Of a stretch of DNA of 35,914 nt, positions 1-6,666 are shown in pieces (position 1 is the stretch's first letter; every line of letters begins with the position of its first letter). Source of the stretch: Amycolatopsis nivea (GTDB lineage: Bacteria; Actinomycetota; Actinomycetes; Mycobacteriales; Pseudonocardiaceae); assembly GCF_004522235.1 (NCBI RefSeq), contig NZ_SDLT01000008.1, positions 1 through 35,914 on the forward strand, written 5' to 3'. A program made the translations under genes and the position numbers. Under the pieces are notes generated by a model. That model was not told where the DNA came from and searched no databases. It worked only from the letters and a program-made list of their open reading frames with translations.

Positions 1-38
1 TTCAGAGGGAATCCGATTCCCTCAGGGTTCCCCTCACG
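1..38. repeat. Partial copy of dispersed palindrome family
   Basis: The core is a perfect 9+1+9 palindrome, GAGGGAATC-C-GATTCCCTC (positions 5-23), followed by a C-rich flank resembling the right arm of the longer palindromes at 6478-6532 and 27488-27548. The left arm is cut off by the window edge. It lies just past the 3' end of the minus-strand gene at 52-567, as the other copies lie just past the 3' ends of their neighbours. It is probably a terminator-like or REP-like intergenic element. Confidence 0.6.
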
Positions 39-51
39 TACGTCTAGTCGC

Positions 52-567
52 TTACTGCAGCCAGCCGGCGAACATCGCGGGCGAAGCCGCCAGCAGGCTG
101 AACCGCACCCACCGCCCGGCGAGGCCCGCGGCGAGGAACGTCGTCAGCCGCATCCGGACCATCCCGGCGAGCACGCTCGTCGCCATGAACGGGGGCAGCC
201 CGACGAGCGAGCTGACCCCGTAGGTGCCGGTCATCCAGTGCGGATGGCGCTGGCAGCGTTCGCGCAGCGCCTCGATCTTGCCGCGGATCACCTTGGTGCG
301 CAGCTGCCAGCGGACCCGTCGCGGCGTCATCGGGCGTTCGCGGTGCAGCCGGTCGTGAAGGAATTTCGGGAGCCGGATCGAGCCGCGTGCGGCCAGGTAG
401 TACATCAGTTTCCCGGCGATCTGCCCGACCGCTACCGCGCCGCCCAGCCACAGCCAGGGCACGCCGGGCTGGCTCGCGCAGAGGCCGATGACGAAGAGCT
501 CGGCGTTGATCAGCGGCACGATCGCCGAGCCGAAGGCGACGCCGAGGGTGATGAGCACCCATCCCAT
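52..567 (-). CDS. VTT/YqaA-like small integral membrane protein
   Basis: This 171-aa protein has hydrophobic segments at about residues 2-30, 38-60, 118-140 and 142-168. Between them is a basic cytoplasmic loop (about 62-108) rich in Arg and Lys. An acidic residue within the first membrane segment (NAELF) followed by a second Gly-rich segment recalls the re-entrant region of the SNARE-associated/VTT (DedA, YqaA) superfamily. Members of that superfamily are linked to lipid scrambling or membrane homeostasis. The ATG start is preceded by a purine-rich GGAGGGGG ribosome site about 10 nt upstream. The gene is divergent from the GtrA-like gene at 720. The family assignment is from overall pattern only; substrate and exact function are unknown. 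Confidence 0.6.
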   Translation of the reverse strand: MGWVLITLGVAFGSAIVPLINAELFVIGLCASQPGVPWLWLGGAVAVGQIAGKLMYYLAARGSIRLPKFLHDRLHRERPMTPRRVRWQLRTKVIRGKIEALRERCQRHPHWMTGTYGVSSLVGLPPFMATSVLAGMVRMRLTTFLAAGLAGRWVRFSLLAASPAMFAGWLQ

Positions 568-719
568 CGCGCCACCCCCTCCGTGTCCGTGCTCACTCCA
601 AGCTATCAGCCATCACGAAAAGATCACGGGGGTTAACCCCACTCTTTCCCGGGGAGCCAACCCCAGAAGATCACCTGGCCGACCGGTCTCGGACACCTTC
701 TGCTGCCACTCTCGAACCC
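568..719. promoter_or_regulatory. Divergent intergenic region with GGGGTTAACCCC palindrome
   Basis: This is the 152-bp spacer between two divergent membrane-protein genes. It contains a perfect 12-bp palindrome at 629-640 (GGGGTTAACCCC). A minus-strand TAGCTT (600-605) could be the -10 box of the gene ending at 52. The palindrome sits upstream of that box and could be an operator serving either gene; no regulator is identifiable. Confidence 0.3.
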
Positions 720-1196
720 GTGCCTGAGGTGCCGATCGCCGACCGTTTCGCCGGGTTGTGTGCCGCCGTCGTGCGCGTACTGCCATTCGGGTTGCCGCGG
801 ATCGTCGCGCCGAGTTTCCTCGGTTTCGCGGTGATCAACGGCTTCACCTTCGGTGTCGATCTTCTGCTGCTGACGCTGTTTCACGGCGGGTTGAAGTGGC
901 CGGTGTGGCTGTCGATCAGCGTCGCATACGTGGTCGCGTTCGGGTTGAGTTTCGTGCTGAACCGAGCGCTCAACTTCCGTTCGCACGCGCCGGTGGGCCG
1001 CCAGGCGGTGCTGTACGTGGCGGCGATCGCCGTGAACTACCTGGCGTTTTTGCTCGGGCTGGGCGCTGGATTGGCCGCGCTGGGCGTCGAATACCACCTG
1101 TCGCGGCTGATCGCCGGGGCGTGCGAGGGCGTGTTCATGTACTCGGTGATGCGCTGGGTGGTCTTCGCGAAGCGCGAAGAGCCGGTCAGTGTGTGA
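720..1196 (+). CDS. GtrA-like four-helix membrane protein
   Basis: This 158-aa protein starts with GTG. It has four predicted membrane helices at about residues 27-52, 57-80, 97-120 and 126-150, the layout of the GtrA/DPMS family (Pfam GtrA). Typical family signatures are visible: the N-terminal VAPSFLGFAVINGFTF-type segment, and FVLNRALNFRS after helix 2, matching the conserved 'N(R/K)xW(T)F' loop. Family members are thought to help flip or hold polyprenyl-linked sugars during cell-wall glycan decoration. No glycosyltransferase partner is adjacent, so the glycan cannot be named. The 3' end overlaps the convergent acetyltransferase gene by 11 bp. Confidence 0.75.
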   Translation: MPEVPIADRFAGLCAAVVRVLPFGLPRIVAPSFLGFAVINGFTFGVDLLLLTLFHGGLKWPVWLSISVAYVVAFGLSFVLNRALNFRSHAPVGRQAVLYVAAIAVNYLAFLLGLGAGLAALGVEYHLSRLIAGACEGVFMYSVMRWVVFAKREEPVSV

Positions 1197-1740
1197 GTTC
1201 CAGTTCCAGGGTGCCGGTGAGCCGGACCTCGCGCAGCGTGCCGCGGCCGGTGTCGAGGGTGCGGACGGTGCCGTCGGGAGACCAGCCGGCGCGGCGGTAG
1301 AAGCCGAGCGTCGCGTGGTCGGACTGCGCGACCCAGGTGATGCCGCGGCTGAGCCCGTTCGCGCGCAGGTCGGCGGCGGCGGTCGCGAGCAGCCGCCCGG
1401 CGTGCCCGCGACGGCCCCAGCGCGGCTCGACCACCAGCGACGCGATCAGGCCGGGAGCGTCCTCGGGCGCTGACCCGTCGGCCGCGGCGGCTTCGTCCTG
1501 CGGGGCCGGACCCGCGACGCAGTAGCCGACCGTGAAGGAGCCCTCGGTGGCCAGGTAGACGCGGGAGCCGGGGTACTCGATCGTCTCCGCCCAGGTGCCT
1601 TCGAGGTCGGCCTTGTCGAGTTCGTCGATGGCTTCGTCGCCCAGCAGGCCGGCGTAGGCGGCCCGCCAGGTCAGCCGCTGGATGCGGGCGATCTCCGCGG
1701 CGTCGGACGGGTTCGCGGGGCGGACTTCGGCGGCACTCAC
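1186..1740 (-). CDS. GNAT-family N-acetyltransferase
   Basis: This 184-aa protein spans a single GNAT fold. The acetyl-CoA binding motif A is visible as LVVEPRWGRRGHAGRLL (about residues 100-116), an R-x-x-G-x-A/G loop. The family-typical C-terminal 'LGFYRRAGW' (about 146-154) follows. An insertion rich in Ala/Asp/Glu (about 75-90) sits between strands 3 and 4. The substrate cannot be inferred. The start is GTG at 1740. A minus-strand TACATT lies at 1747-1752, six bases before the start codon, so the transcript is probably leaderless. The 3' end overlaps the convergent GtrA-like gene. Confidence 0.85.
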   Translation of the reverse strand: MSAAEVRPANPSDAAEIARIQRLTWRAAYAGLLGDEAIDELDKADLEGTWAETIEYPGSRVYLATEGSFTVGYCVAGPAPQDEAAAADGSAPEDAPGLIASLVVEPRWGRRGHAGRLLATAAADLRANGLSRGITWVAQSDHATLGFYRRAGWSPDGTVRTLDTGRGTLREVRLTGTLELELTH

Positions 1741-1746
1741 GCGGGC

Positions 1747-1752
1747 AATGTA
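1747..1752 (-). promoter_or_regulatory. -10 box (TACATT), leaderless GNAT gene
   Basis: TACATT fits the actinobacterial TAnnnT -10 consensus and lies 6 nt upstream of the GTG at 1740. Transcription would start at or next to the start codon. No convincing -35 is visible. Confidence 0.45.
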
Positions 1753-1790
1753 CCGAAACTGTCGGGGGTGGCTGGCACCATGGCGGAATC

Positions 1791-3005
1791 ATGCAGACGA
1801 TCAGCCTTTCCGCCGCCCGCCGCACCGCTCTGGCCGCGCAGGGGTTCGCCGACCCGCGGCCCGCCTCCGACCCGACCCGGCGGCACCTCGCCAAGGTGCT
1901 GTCGCGGGTCCAGTTGCTGCAGCTGGACTCGGTCAACGTCGCCGTGCGCGCGCACTACATGCCGCTGTTCTCGAGGCTGGGCGCGTACGACCCGGCGCTG
2001 GTCGACGACGCCGCGTGGAGCCACCGCGCACGACGGCCGCGGCTGCTGGTCGAGTCGTGGGCGCACGAGGCGAGCCTGCTGCCGATCGAAGACTGGCCGC
2101 TGCTGCGGTCCGGCGCGAAGCGGGACGGCTGGTGGCGGAACTACACCAAGGTGGTCGACACGATGCCCGGCCTGCTCGACGACGTGCTGGCGGTCGTCAA
2201 GGAACACGGCCCGATCGGCGCCGGAGCGATCGAGAAGGAACTGGAGACCGAGGCGGTCCGGCGCGGGCCGGGTGCGTGGTGGGAACGCTCGGTGGTGAAG
2301 AAGGCGTGCGAGTACCTGTTCGGCGTCGGCCAGCTGAGCACCGGAACGCGGCGGTCCTTCGAGCGGCTGTACGACCTGACGGAGCGAGTCGTGCCGCCGG
2401 AGATCCTGTCCCGCAAGGTTTCCGCGGAGGAGGGCGCGCGCGGCCTGATCGACCGTTCGGCGCGGGCACTGGGCGTGGCAACGGAAACCGATCTGCGCGA
2501 CTACTACCGCCTTGGCCCGGACGTCTCTCGGCAAGCTGTCCAGGAACTGGTCGAGGAAGGCGTCCTGGAGCCGGTCCAGGTGGCCGACTGGCGCGCGGTC
2601 GCGTACCGGCACGCCGACGCGCGGACGCCGCGGGCAGTGTCCGGGCGGGCTTTGCTGTGCCCGTTCGACCCGCTGATCTGGGAACGCGCGCGGACGGAGC
2701 GGTTGTTCGGATTCCGGTACCGCATCGAGATTTACGTGCCGGAACCGAAGCGGGAGTACGGGTATTACGTGTTCCCGTTCCTCCTGGACGGCGCGCTGTC
2801 CGCACGAGTGGACCTGAAATCCGACCGGGCGGCCGGGGTGCTGCGAGTGCAGGGCGCGTTCGCCGAACCCGGCGCCGACCAGCCGCGAGTGGCAGCGGAA
2901 CTGGCCGGAGAACTGCGGACGATGGCGGAATGGCAAGGCCTGGACGGCGTGACGGTGGGGGAGCGGGGTGACCTGGCCCGGGCATTGCGACGAGCGGTGA
3001 AGTAA
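1791..3005 (+). CDS. YcaQ/AlkX-type winged-helix DNA glycosylase family protein
   Basis: This 404-aa protein belongs to the HTH_42 (DUF1006, YcaQ) family, whose studied members excise alkylated bases and unhook interstrand DNA crosslinks. The N-terminal LSRVQLLQLDSVNV segment (about 37-50) carries Gln44-Leu45-Asp46. This matches the Q-hydrophobic-D catalytic motif reported for the YcaQ/AlkX branch, as opposed to Q-hydrophobic-Q in the AlkZ self-resistance branch. Tandem winged-helix segments follow (about 95-260), then the C-terminal beta domain with the family signature 'LLCPFDPLIW' (about 285-294). The length is normal for the family. Streptomycete and Amycolatopsis paralogues can protect producers of DNA-alkylating antibiotics, but no biosynthetic cluster is visible here, so a general repair role is more likely. 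Confidence 0.8.
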   Translation: MQTISLSAARRTALAAQGFADPRPASDPTRRHLAKVLSRVQLLQLDSVNVAVRAHYMPLFSRLGAYDPALVDDAAWSHRARRPRLLVESWAHEASLLPIEDWPLLRSGAKRDGWWRNYTKVVDTMPGLLDDVLAVVKEHGPIGAGAIEKELETEAVRRGPGAWWERSVVKKACEYLFGVGQLSTGTRRSFERLYDLTERVVPPEILSRKVSAEEGARGLIDRSARALGVATETDLRDYYRLGPDVSRQAVQELVEEGVLEPVQVADWRAVAYRHADARTPRAVSGRALLCPFDPLIWERARTERLFGFRYRIEIYVPEPKREYGYYVFPFLLDGALSARVDLKSDRAAGVLRVQGAFAEPGADQPRVAAELAGELRTMAEWQGLDGVTVGERGDLARALRRAVK

Positions 3006-3493
3006 GCGGGGGCTAGTGGGTGTTGGTGCTTACCGGAATTGCCACTCACGACGGCCGCGGAAGTCTTTGCCGTGGCGGGTGAGGTTGGCGGGCGCGGAGG
3101 TCTTTGCTTGGCATGCGGGAGGTTCCCGGCGGCTCGCGGAAGTTCCCGGTGGTTATGGCGTGGCGCGCGGAAGTTTTGGCAGCTGCCGGGCGTGAGAAAG
3201 CGTGCTCGGCTGCGGAGGACTCGTAGGCCAAAACGGCCGCCGAGCTTAGACCCGGCTGAATGAAGCAGGCCTCGCGCGCGCAGGACAACCCTGACCCGTC
3301 CTGAACCCATTGCGGCACCCCGCATCCGGCCCATCACCGCCAGAAACGCTTTGCCCCGCCAGGAAAACCCCCGCGCAGCACGAAGCGGCGGGCCGCCCGG
3401 GATGCCTCCGGTGCGGCCCGCCGCCTCCCCCTTGCATCCGTCTGCTCGGCGCACTCGGGGTAGTGGAGTGTGCAGGCCAAAGCAGACGGGATG
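3006..3493. other. 488-bp intergenic region with short direct repeats
   Basis: I see no convincing coding region here; the short frames lack ribosome sites and recognisable domains. Positions 3057-3185 hold five imperfect copies of a GCGG-AAGTT(C/T) unit: GCGGAAGTCTTTGCC, GCGGAGGTCTTTGC, GCGGGAGGTTCCCGG, GCGGAAGTTCCCGG and GCGGAAGTTTTGGC. The arms GCTCGGC (3205-3211) and GCCGAGC (3240-3246) could pair downstream of the glycosylase gene. A strong hairpin near 3385-3424 is listed separately. Confidence 0.45.
3385..3424 (-). terminator. Hairpin terminator for the RHH-DUF4097 operon
   Basis: A perfect 12-bp inverted repeat, GCGGCGGGCCGC (3385-3396) and GCGGCCCGCCGC (3413-3424), has a 16-nt loop. 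It lies about 70 nt beyond the stop codon of the minus-strand DUF4097 gene. In the minus direction a short GGGGTTTTCC follows, so an intrinsic terminator is plausible. It could also act on plus-strand transcripts from the glycosylase gene. Confidence 0.6.
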
Positions 3494-4678
3494 TCAGCCC
3501 GCCGCGCGGGTCACCACTGCGTTGCCGGTTCCGGTGCGGGCGCGGACTTTCAGCGCGACCGCGCCCTCCGGCGGCGTTTCCGAGACGTCCAATTCGCTCG
3601 AAACCCGCCCGGCCGCCGACGCCAGTTCCACTTCCGCTCGCACTCCGCTCCGGATGCCGACGCGCACCTCTCCCGAGCCGGTGATCAGTTCGAGCGAGCC
3701 GGATGCCGCGTCGGCCACCGAGAGGTCGCCGCTGCCGGTGCGGGCCATGACGTCGCCCTCGACCGCGCCCAGCCAGACGTTTCCGGTGCCGGTGCCGAGC
3801 GTTGCCGGTCCGGCGATCGACGCCGCTTCGACCGAGCCGCTTCCGCTGCGCAACTGCAGTCCGGCCAGGGTCGGGCCGAGTTTCACGGCTCCTGTTCCGG
3901 TCCGGATGGTGGCCGCGCCGTCCGCGCGTTCCAGCGACACTTCGCCGGACCCGGTGAGGATGTCCGCGCGACCCGCGGCGCCGGTCACCGTGACGTCCGC
4001 CGAACCCGCGCGCACTTCGAGGTGCGACCCGGCCGGCGCGTGCACCGTCACCGCTACCGGGACGTTCCGCAGCTGCCACGCCTTGGCCGCCCGAACGACG
4101 ACCCGGTTGCCGGTCTTCTCGATCCGCGCCTGGCGCACCGCGTCCGCGACCGAGAACTCCGGCACGCCGCCGAACTGGTCCCCGAACTTCTCGCCGACCC
4201 ACGACAGCAGGCTGCTGACCCCGTTCACCCACGACGGCTGATCGCCCGCGTCGTGCTGCAACCGCACCGTCACCCCGGACTCCCGCCCGAGCACGACCTC
4301 GACCCGCCCGATCGTGACGCCCAGGTCCAGTTCGACCGGACCGTCCGCCTCGAAGTCCTGCAGCCGCACGTACGGACCCGGTTCCGCGCTGTCGGAACCC
4401 GCCGAAGCGTCGTCCGCGGAACTGTCCGAAGTGGACGCAGCTTCGCCTGTCGGAGCAGCAGATTCGCTGGCGGCCTCCGAAGCGCCGTCGCCCGCCGAGC
4501 TGTCCGGAGCGGATGCAGCTTCGCCCGCCGGAGTGGACGCCGCTTCGCCCGCCGGAGCGGCAGATTCGGCGGATGTCGTCGAAGCAGCGTCGGCGCTGGC
4601 CGCTTCCTCCGTCCCGAAGCCAGGTTCCCCAACTCGGTCTTCGGTGTTCTTCCCCTGGTCTTCCCGGTTTTCGCCCAT
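3494..4678 (-). CDS. DUF4097-family beta-repeat protein, cytosolic
   Basis: This 394-aa protein has two parts. Residues 1-102 are a low-complexity acidic tail rich in Ala, Ser and Glu, with repeated GEAAS/SSAD units. Residues about 103-394 form the DUF4097 right-handed beta region. Its recurring G(T/S)G-x-V and G-A/S-x-L-x-x turns recur about every 20 residues, for example TGSGEVSLERADG and RTGTGAVKLG. No signal peptide, membrane helix or lipobox is present, so it is probably cytoplasmic, unlike many DUF4097 proteins. It starts 14 nt after the stop of the upstream ribbon-helix-helix gene and is surely co-transcribed. The repeated N-terminus makes the extreme start slightly uncertain. The function is unknown; a scaffold or polymer-forming role by analogy with beta-helical proteins is speculation. 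Confidence 0.8.
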   Translation of the reverse strand: MGENREDQGKNTEDRVGEPGFGTEEAASADAASTTSAESAAPAGEAASTPAGEAASAPDSSAGDGASEAASESAAPTGEAASTSDSSADDASAGSDSAEPGPYVRLQDFEADGPVELDLGVTIGRVEVVLGRESGVTVRLQHDAGDQPSWVNGVSSLLSWVGEKFGDQFGGVPEFSVADAVRQARIEKTGNRVVVRAAKAWQLRNVPVAVTVHAPAGSHLEVRAGSADVTVTGAAGRADILTGSGEVSLERADGAATIRTGTGAVKLGPTLAGLQLRSGSGSVEAASIAGPATLGTGTGNVWLGAVEGDVMARTGSGDLSVADAASGSLELITGSGEVRVGIRSGVRAEVELASAAGRVSSELDVSETPPEGAVALKVRARTGTGNAVVTRAAG

Positions 4679-4692
4679 GGTGGTGCCCCCTT

Positions 4693-5220
4693 CTAGCCTT
4701 CGACCCAGCCGTGCAGCTTGGTCTCGGTGCGGCCCCCGCCGCTGCTGCTGTCGTGCCAGCGCTGGTGCCGTTGCTGGTGCTGCTGCGCCTGGCCGAGCGC
4801 CCCCTGCACGGCCTGCGCCACGAACGTGTTCAGCGAAACCCCCTGCGCGGCGGCCGCCTGTTCGGCCTGGCCCTTGATCTGCTCGACCAGCCGCAGCGTG
4901 ATCCGCGAGATGTCGCCGCCGTCGATCGGCGGGGCGGGCGGTGGCGGCGGCGGGGGAGGCGCGGACGAAGAACGGTCCTCGCCGCCGGTCACGACCACGC
5001 GCACGTCCCGGCCGTCGAGCCGGACGTCCACGACCTGGCCGGGCAGCGCGGCGGTCACCTCGGCCGCCAGGTCGGCCAGCGCGTTCATCAGCGTCAGCCG
5101 GACCGCCGGCTCCAGAGCAGACGACAGCAGTGCGGCCGCCCGCCGGGTCTGCTCGTCCCCGGCGGAGGCCGTGTTCGCGAGGTCTTCGCGAAGGTTCGCG
5201 ATATACGGCGTCAAGTCCAT
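4693..5220 (-). CDS. Ribbon-helix-helix (HicB/Arc-like) regulator with extra N-terminal domain
   Basis: This 175-aa protein has a C-terminal ribbon-helix-helix segment at about residues 103-143 (DISRITLRLVEQIK, then GVSLNTFVAQAVQGAL). This is the pattern of HicB/Arc/MetJ-type DNA-binding antitoxins. It is preceded by a conserved-looking helical/beta domain (1-80) and a linker of about ten consecutive prolines (88-98), and followed by a Gln/His-rich tail. It is first in an operon with a DUF4097 protein. No HicA-like toxin is adjacent, so a classical toxin-antitoxin pair is not supported. It more likely represses its own operon through the palindromes overlapping its promoter (5232-5273). The ATG start is supported by a -10 box exactly 6 nt upstream. 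Confidence 0.75.
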   Translation of the reverse strand: MDLTPYIANLREDLANTASAGDEQTRRAAALLSSALEPAVRLTLMNALADLAAEVTAALPGQVVDVRLDGRDVRVVVTGGEDRSSSAPPPPPPPPAPPIDGGDISRITLRLVEQIKGQAEQAAAAQGVSLNTFVAQAVQGALGQAQQHQQRHQRWHDSSSGGGRTETKLHGWVEG

Positions 5221-5226
5221 GACACC

Positions 5227-5273
5227 ACTATGGCGTCACCAATGACGTCACGTCAAGGCGCGGTGATGTCACC
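5227..5273. promoter_or_regulatory. Promoter/operator between RHH operon and thyX
   Basis: On the minus strand, TTGACG (5251-5256) and CATAGT (5227-5232) are separated by 18 nt. They place transcription start at the ATG of the RHH gene (leaderless). The perfect palindrome TGACGTCA (5243-5250) directly abuts the -35. GGTGACGCC on the minus strand (5232-5240) fills the rest of the spacer. A second dyad, GGTGA-TG-TCACC, lies at 5262-5273. The repeated GTCAC/TGACG half-sites are what a ribbon-helix-helix repressor would bind. The second dyad lies near the -35 position of the thyX promoter (-10 TAGGCT at 5287-5292). Confidence 0.55.
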
Positions 5274-5304
5274 CGTGCCGCCGGGTTAGGCTGGCGGAGC
5301 CGAC

Positions 5305-6063
5305 ATGAGGGGAGCGAGACCGGTGCCGCCCAAGGTGCAGCTGATCGCGAAAACCGAGTTCTTCCCGCCCGAGGACGTGCCCTGGTCCACCGACGCCGAC
5401 GGAGGCGAAGCGCTCGCCGAGTTCGCCGGCCGCGCCTGCTACCAGTCCTGGGAGAAGCCGAATCCCGCGACCGCGACCAACGCCGGGTACCTCGAGCACG
5501 TCATCGACGTCGGCCACCTCGCCGTGCTGGAGCACGGGTCGGTCACCTTCTACCTGTCCGGGATCTCCCGCTCGCTCACCCACGAGCTGATCCGGCACCG
5601 GCATTTCTCCTACTCCCAGCTCTCCCGGCGCTACGTTCCCGAGCGCGACGCCGAGTTCGTCGAGCCGGACGTCATCGCCGAAGACCCGGTGCTGCACGAG
5701 AAATTCGTCAAGGCCACGCAGGCCAGCGCGGCCGCGTACGACGAGCTGCTCGCCGGGCTGGAGGAGAAGTTCGCGGACACGCCCAGCGCCACCCTGCGCC
5801 GCAAGCAAGCGCGCCAGGCGGCCCGCGCCGTGTTGCCGAACGCGACCGAAACCCGCATCGTCGTCACCGGAAACTACCGAGCCTGGCGGCATTTCATCGC
5901 GATGCGCGCCACCGAGCACGCGGACGTCGAGATCCGTTCGCTGGCCATCGAATGCCTGCGGCAGCTGCACAAGGCGGCGGCCAACGTGTTCGCCGACTTC
6001 ACGATTTCGACCCTGCCCGACGGCACCGAGATCGCCTCGAGCCCGAAAGTGCTGGAAGGCTGA
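5305..6063 (+). CDS. thyX: FAD-dependent thymidylate synthase ThyX
   Basis: ThyX makes dTMP from dUMP using methylenetetrahydrofolate and FAD/NADPH. The 252-aa protein contains the ThyX signature RHR-x7-S (Arg97-His98-Arg99 ... Ser107, inside [18 protein letters not shown]). It also has the highly conserved [19 protein letters not shown] segment (about 190-208) that contributes dUMP and FAD contacts. It resembles mycobacterial ThyX along its whole length. Two starts are possible. ATG at 5305 has GGAG 5 nt upstream. GTG at 5323 has AGGGGAG 8 nt upstream and suits a transcription start near 5299, predicted from the -10 TAGGCT at 5287-5292. An ACT-domain gene follows after 10 nt, probably in the same transcript. 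Confidence 0.95.
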   Translation: MRGARPVPPKVQLIAKTEFFPPEDVPWSTDADGGEALAEFAGRACYQSWEKPNPATATNAGYLEHVIDVGHLAVLEHGSVTFYLSGISRSLTHELIRHRHFSYSQLSRRYVPERDAEFVEPDVIAEDPVLHEKFVKATQASAAAYDELLAGLEEKFADTPSATLRRKQARQAARAVLPNATETRIVVTGNYRAWRHFIAMRATEHADVEIRSLAIECLRQLHKAAANVFADFTISTLPDGTEIASSPKVLEG

Positions 6064-6073
6064 CAACGCACTG

Positions 6074-6472
6074 ATGAAACACCTGACGATCGACCTCCGC
6101 CCCGGCCCCTACTCGGTCGTGCGGCTGCCCGCCGACGCCGCCGTTCCCGCCGAACTGCTCGAACCCGGCGAGCCCGCGCTCGTGTCGGTCACCCGCACGC
6201 CCGACGAACTGTCGGTGATCTGCCCGACCGGCCGTGAACCCGAGGGCGGCACCGTCGAGGACGGCTGGCGGCTGTTCACCGTGCGCGGGCCGCTGGAATT
6301 CACCCTCACCGGCATCATCTCCGCGCTCGCCTCGGAGCTGGCGGCGGCGGGTGTCGCGCTGTTCTCGCTGTCCACCTTCGACACCGATCACATCCTCGTG
6401 CGCTCGGACGACCTCGACCGCGCCGTGGCGGCGTTCCGCGACGCCGGGCACGAAGTGCTCCTGCCTGCCTGA
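6074..6472 (+). CDS. ACT-domain small protein
   Basis: This 132-aa protein starts with ATG 10 nt after the thyX stop. It has two ACT-like halves. The first, about residues 4-60, contains SVVRLPADA and SVTRTPDELSVICP. The second, about 65-130, contains FTVRGPLEFTLTGIISALASELAAAGVALFSLSTFDTDHILVR. This matches the CASTOR/ACT_7-type proteins of bacteria ('FSLSTFxTDxILV' is typical). Such proteins bind small ligands, often amino acids, but their physiological role is generally unassigned. The position next to thyX suggests simple co-transcription rather than a folate role. It ends 6 nt before a long palindrome that probably terminates the operon. Confidence 0.8.
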   Translation: MKHLTIDLRPGPYSVVRLPADAAVPAELLEPGEPALVSVTRTPDELSVICPTGREPEGGTVEDGWRLFTVRGPLEFTLTGIISALASELAAAGVALFSLSTFDTDHILVRSDDLDRAVAAFRDAGHEVLLPA

Positions 6473-6477
6473 CGAAA

Positions 6478-6532
6478 GTCCGTGAAGGGCTCCTTGAAGG
6501 AATCTGATTCCCTCAAGGAGCCCTTCACGGAC
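6478..6532. repeat. 55-nt near-perfect palindrome (dispersed family)
   Basis: Two 27-nt arms flank a single central T. The outer 20 bp pair perfectly and the inner 7 bp carry one mismatch. The centre reads GGAATC-T-GATTCC, as in the copies at 1-38 and 27488-27548. It sits immediately after the thyX-ACT operon and before the Nramp promoter. As RNA it would form an extremely stable hairpin in either direction, so bidirectional termination is likely. Recurrence in the window marks it as a dispersed genomic repeat. Confidence 0.8.
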
Positions 6533-6600
6533 CGTCCCGCCGCGCCCGACGCGCGATGCCGACGTCTGCGAGGGCGGGCGCGGCGTGGCGCAGCACACCC

Positions 6601-6631
6601 TTGCCCCGCAAAGTTCGGCATGCCTAAACTT
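6601..6631 (+). promoter_or_regulatory. Nramp promoter with DtxR/MntR-like operator
   Basis: TTGCCC (6601-6606) and TAAACT (6625-6630) are 18 nt apart and make a plausible promoter. A dyad overlaps the -10: AAGTT (6611-6615), CGGCATGCCTA, then AACTT (6627-6631). Its inner part TTCGGCATGCCTAA is one base-pair short of a perfect 14-bp palindrome. Its TTnGGC...GCCnAA shape resembles sites of DtxR-family metalloregulators (IdeR/MntR). Metal repression of the transporter gene is inferred. Confidence 0.5.
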
Positions 6632-6666
6632 CGAGTTGGGGCGACCGATACCAGGGAGTGGCGCAC

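Noticed and set aside
3039..3263. A 74-aa plus-strand frame in the intergenic repeat region
   Set aside because: No ribosome site, overlaps the direct repeats, and composition is Arg/Trp-rich without the usual codon bias.
4693..5220. HicBA toxin-antitoxin system
   Set aside because: The protein has a HicB/Arc-like fold, but there is no adjacent HicA-like (small dsRBD) toxin. The partner is a DUF4097 protein.
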